From positions 32,394 to 46,570 of the forward strand of contig DORI01000211.1 of the NCBI GenBank assembly GCA_003512365.1: 14,177 nucleotides of DNA, in the 5' to 3' direction. This stretch comes from Crocinitomicaceae bacterium (GTDB lineage: Bacteria > Bacteroidota > Bacteroidia > Flavobacteriales_D > Crocinitomicaceae). A model generated the notes under the pieces. The model made no database searches. It was not told the DNA's origin and saw only the letters and a program-made list of their open reading frames with translations. Every line of letters starts with the position of its first letter. The stretch's first letter is position 1. The position numbers were made by a program, and so were the translations under genes. Below are positions 13,039 through 14,177 of the stretch, in pieces.

Positions 13039-14177
13039 ATGTACGTAGTAAAAAGAGACGGAAGAAAAGAAGCGGTAAAGTTTGATAAAATAACTGCGCG
13101 AATTGTAAAAATGTGTTACGGGTTAGATCCATTGGTCTCTCCAGAAGCAGTCGCCATGAAGGTCATTGAAGGTATTTATGATGGTGTTTCAACAACGGAT
13201 TTAGACAATTTGGCGGCAGAGGTTGCAGCGGCAAAGACTATTGATCACCCTGATTATGCTTTATTAGCTTCTCGAATTGCAGTTTCAAATTTGCACAAAG
13301 AGACCAAGAAGACGTTTTCTGAAGTTATGGAAGATATGTATCAATATGTTGACCCGAAAACTAATGAGCGGGCGGCATTGATTGCAGATGACGTGCACGA
13401 AATTATTCAAGCAAACAAAGAAACACTCGATTCAAGTATAATTTACGATCGTGATTTCAGATACGATTATTTCGGATTTAAAACCCTAACCCGTTCTTAT
13501 TTGATGAAATTAAACGGAAAAATTGCGGAACGTCCACAACAAATGTTGATGCGTGTTGCCATAGGAATTCATAAAAACGACATTCCGGCAGCAATAAAAA
13601 CCTACAATCTAATGTCTGAGGGTTGGTTCACCCACGCAACACCAACGTTATTTAATTCAGGCACACCGAAACCACAAATGTCTTCGTGTTTTCTTTTAAC
13701 AACGAAAGAAGATAGTATTGGTGGAATTTATGATACCCTAAAATCATGTGCGCAAATATCACAATCGGCTGGAGGTATTGGTCTTTCAATTCATGATATT
13801 CGAGCAACAGGATCGTACATTAAAGGTACGAATGGCACTTCAAATGGAATTGTTCCAATGTTGCGGGTGTTCAATGATACAGCTAGGTATGTCGATCAAG
13901 GAGGAGGAAAAAGAAAAGGATCTTTCGCAATCTATATTGAGCCATGGCATGCAGACGTTTTTGATTTTCTAGATCTTAAAAAGAATCATGGAAAAGAGGA
14001 ACAAAGAGCGAGGGATTTATTTTATGCACTTTGGATACCGGATTTGTTCATGAAGCGGGTTAAAGAAAACGGTGAATGGACGCTCATGTGTCCGCACGAA
14101 TGTCCAGGATTATCTGATACACATAGTGCTGAATTTGAAGCATTGTATATCAAATATGAAACAGAAGGAAAAGGAAG
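13039..14177 (+). CDS. nrdA: Class Ia ribonucleotide reductase large (catalytic) subunit, 5' part
   Basis: Open from ATG 13039 to the window end: 379 complete codons, 3' end missing. The product reduces ribonucleoside diphosphates using the NrdB radical. The N-terminal ATP-cone (about 1-90: MYVVKRDGRKEAVKFDKIT, with Asp56 equivalent to the human overall-activity residue Asp57) is intact, so dATP inhibition is expected. Cys217 in SSCFLL is the first redox-active cysteine. The specificity-loop region GGIGLSIHDIRATGSYIKG and the motif EPWHADVFDFLDLKKN match eukaryotic-type R1 closely. The glycyl/thiyl-site cysteines and C-terminal CxxC lie beyond the window. The start is supported by the conserved M-x-V-x-KRDGR beginning of the family. 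Confidence 0.97.
   Translation, partial: MYVVKRDGRKEAVKFDKITARIVKMCYGLDPLVSPEAVAMKVIEGIYDGVSTTDLDNLAAEVAAAKTIDHPDYALLASRIAVSNLHKETKKTFSEVMEDMYQYVDPKTNERAALIADDVHEIIQANKETLDSSIIYDRDFRYDYFGFKTLTRSYLMKLNGKIAERPQQMLMRVAIGIHKNDIPAAIKTYNLMSEGWFTHATPTLFNSGTPKPQMSSCFLLTTKEDSIGGIYDTLKSCAQISQSAGGIGLSIHDIRATGSYIKGTNGTSNGIVPMLRVFNDTARYVDQGGGKRKGSFAIYIEPWHADVFDFLDLKKNHGKEEQRARDLFYALWIPDLFMKRVKENGEWTLMCPHECPGLSDTHSAEFEALYIKYETEGKG

Noticed and set aside
1..14177. Mobile elements, CRISPR arrays, tRNA or rRNA genes, defence systems
   Set aside because: No transposase or integrase other than the housekeeping Xer protein, no terminal repeats, no regularly spaced repeats, no cloverleaf-forming intergenic sequence, and no recognisable defence domains.

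Overview
The window looks like a chromosomal segment of a Bacteroidota bacterium, most likely order Flavobacteriales (possibly Crocinitomicaceae-like; family-level placement is a guess). The reasons are low-GC coding sequence with little Shine-Dalgarno signal, promoter-like elements of the Bacteroidota TTG / TAnnTTTG type, the rpsU-xerC-hpf order, a lipoprotein cytochrome c, and class Ia ribonucleotide reductase subunits of the type Bacteroidota share with eukaryotes. There are no insertion sequences, CRISPR arrays, tRNAs, rRNAs or phage genes. This is mostly housekeeping DNA, and I did not find a clear undescribed defence or mobile system.

Layout: (1) 1-102 is the 3' end of a dTDP-4-dehydrorhamnose reductase gene. 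(2) 137-4601 is a co-directional run on the + strand: a LeuT-type sodium symporter, a 48-residue probable transporter small subunit overlapping it by ATGA (1909-2055), a membrane-anchored triple helix-hairpin-helix protein, adenine phosphoribosyltransferase (apt) and an acyl-CoA dehydrogenase. (3) 4605-6074 starts with a good Bacteroidota promoter and carries rpsU (bS21), a strong intrinsic terminator whose T-tract touches the xerC start codon, xerC, and hpf. (4) 11624 down to 6071 is a tightly packed - strand run: comF, an FAD amine/amino-acid oxidase-like gene, lepA, a four-helix membrane protein with conserved-looking histidines, a cytochrome c lipoprotein, and hflX. hflX meets hpf tail to tail with a 4-bp overlap. 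(5) 11625-12035 is a 411-bp divergent regulatory region. (6) 12036 to the end holds nrdB and the 5' 379 codons of nrdA, which runs off the window.

Functional themes: four genes act on the ribosome (rpsU, hpf, lepA, hflX). Two of these, the hibernation factor and the ribosome-splitting GTPase, are convergent and overlapping. The nrdBA operon supplies deoxynucleotides. Its upstream region contains four copies of a TTTTCAA heptamer, two near-matches to the DnaA box and an 18-bp inverted repeat, which together make it the most interesting non-coding stretch. The rpsU leader lacks the extended Shine-Dalgarno sequence reported as typical of Bacteroidota rpsU genes, which is a testable departure from the known bS21 autoregulation model.
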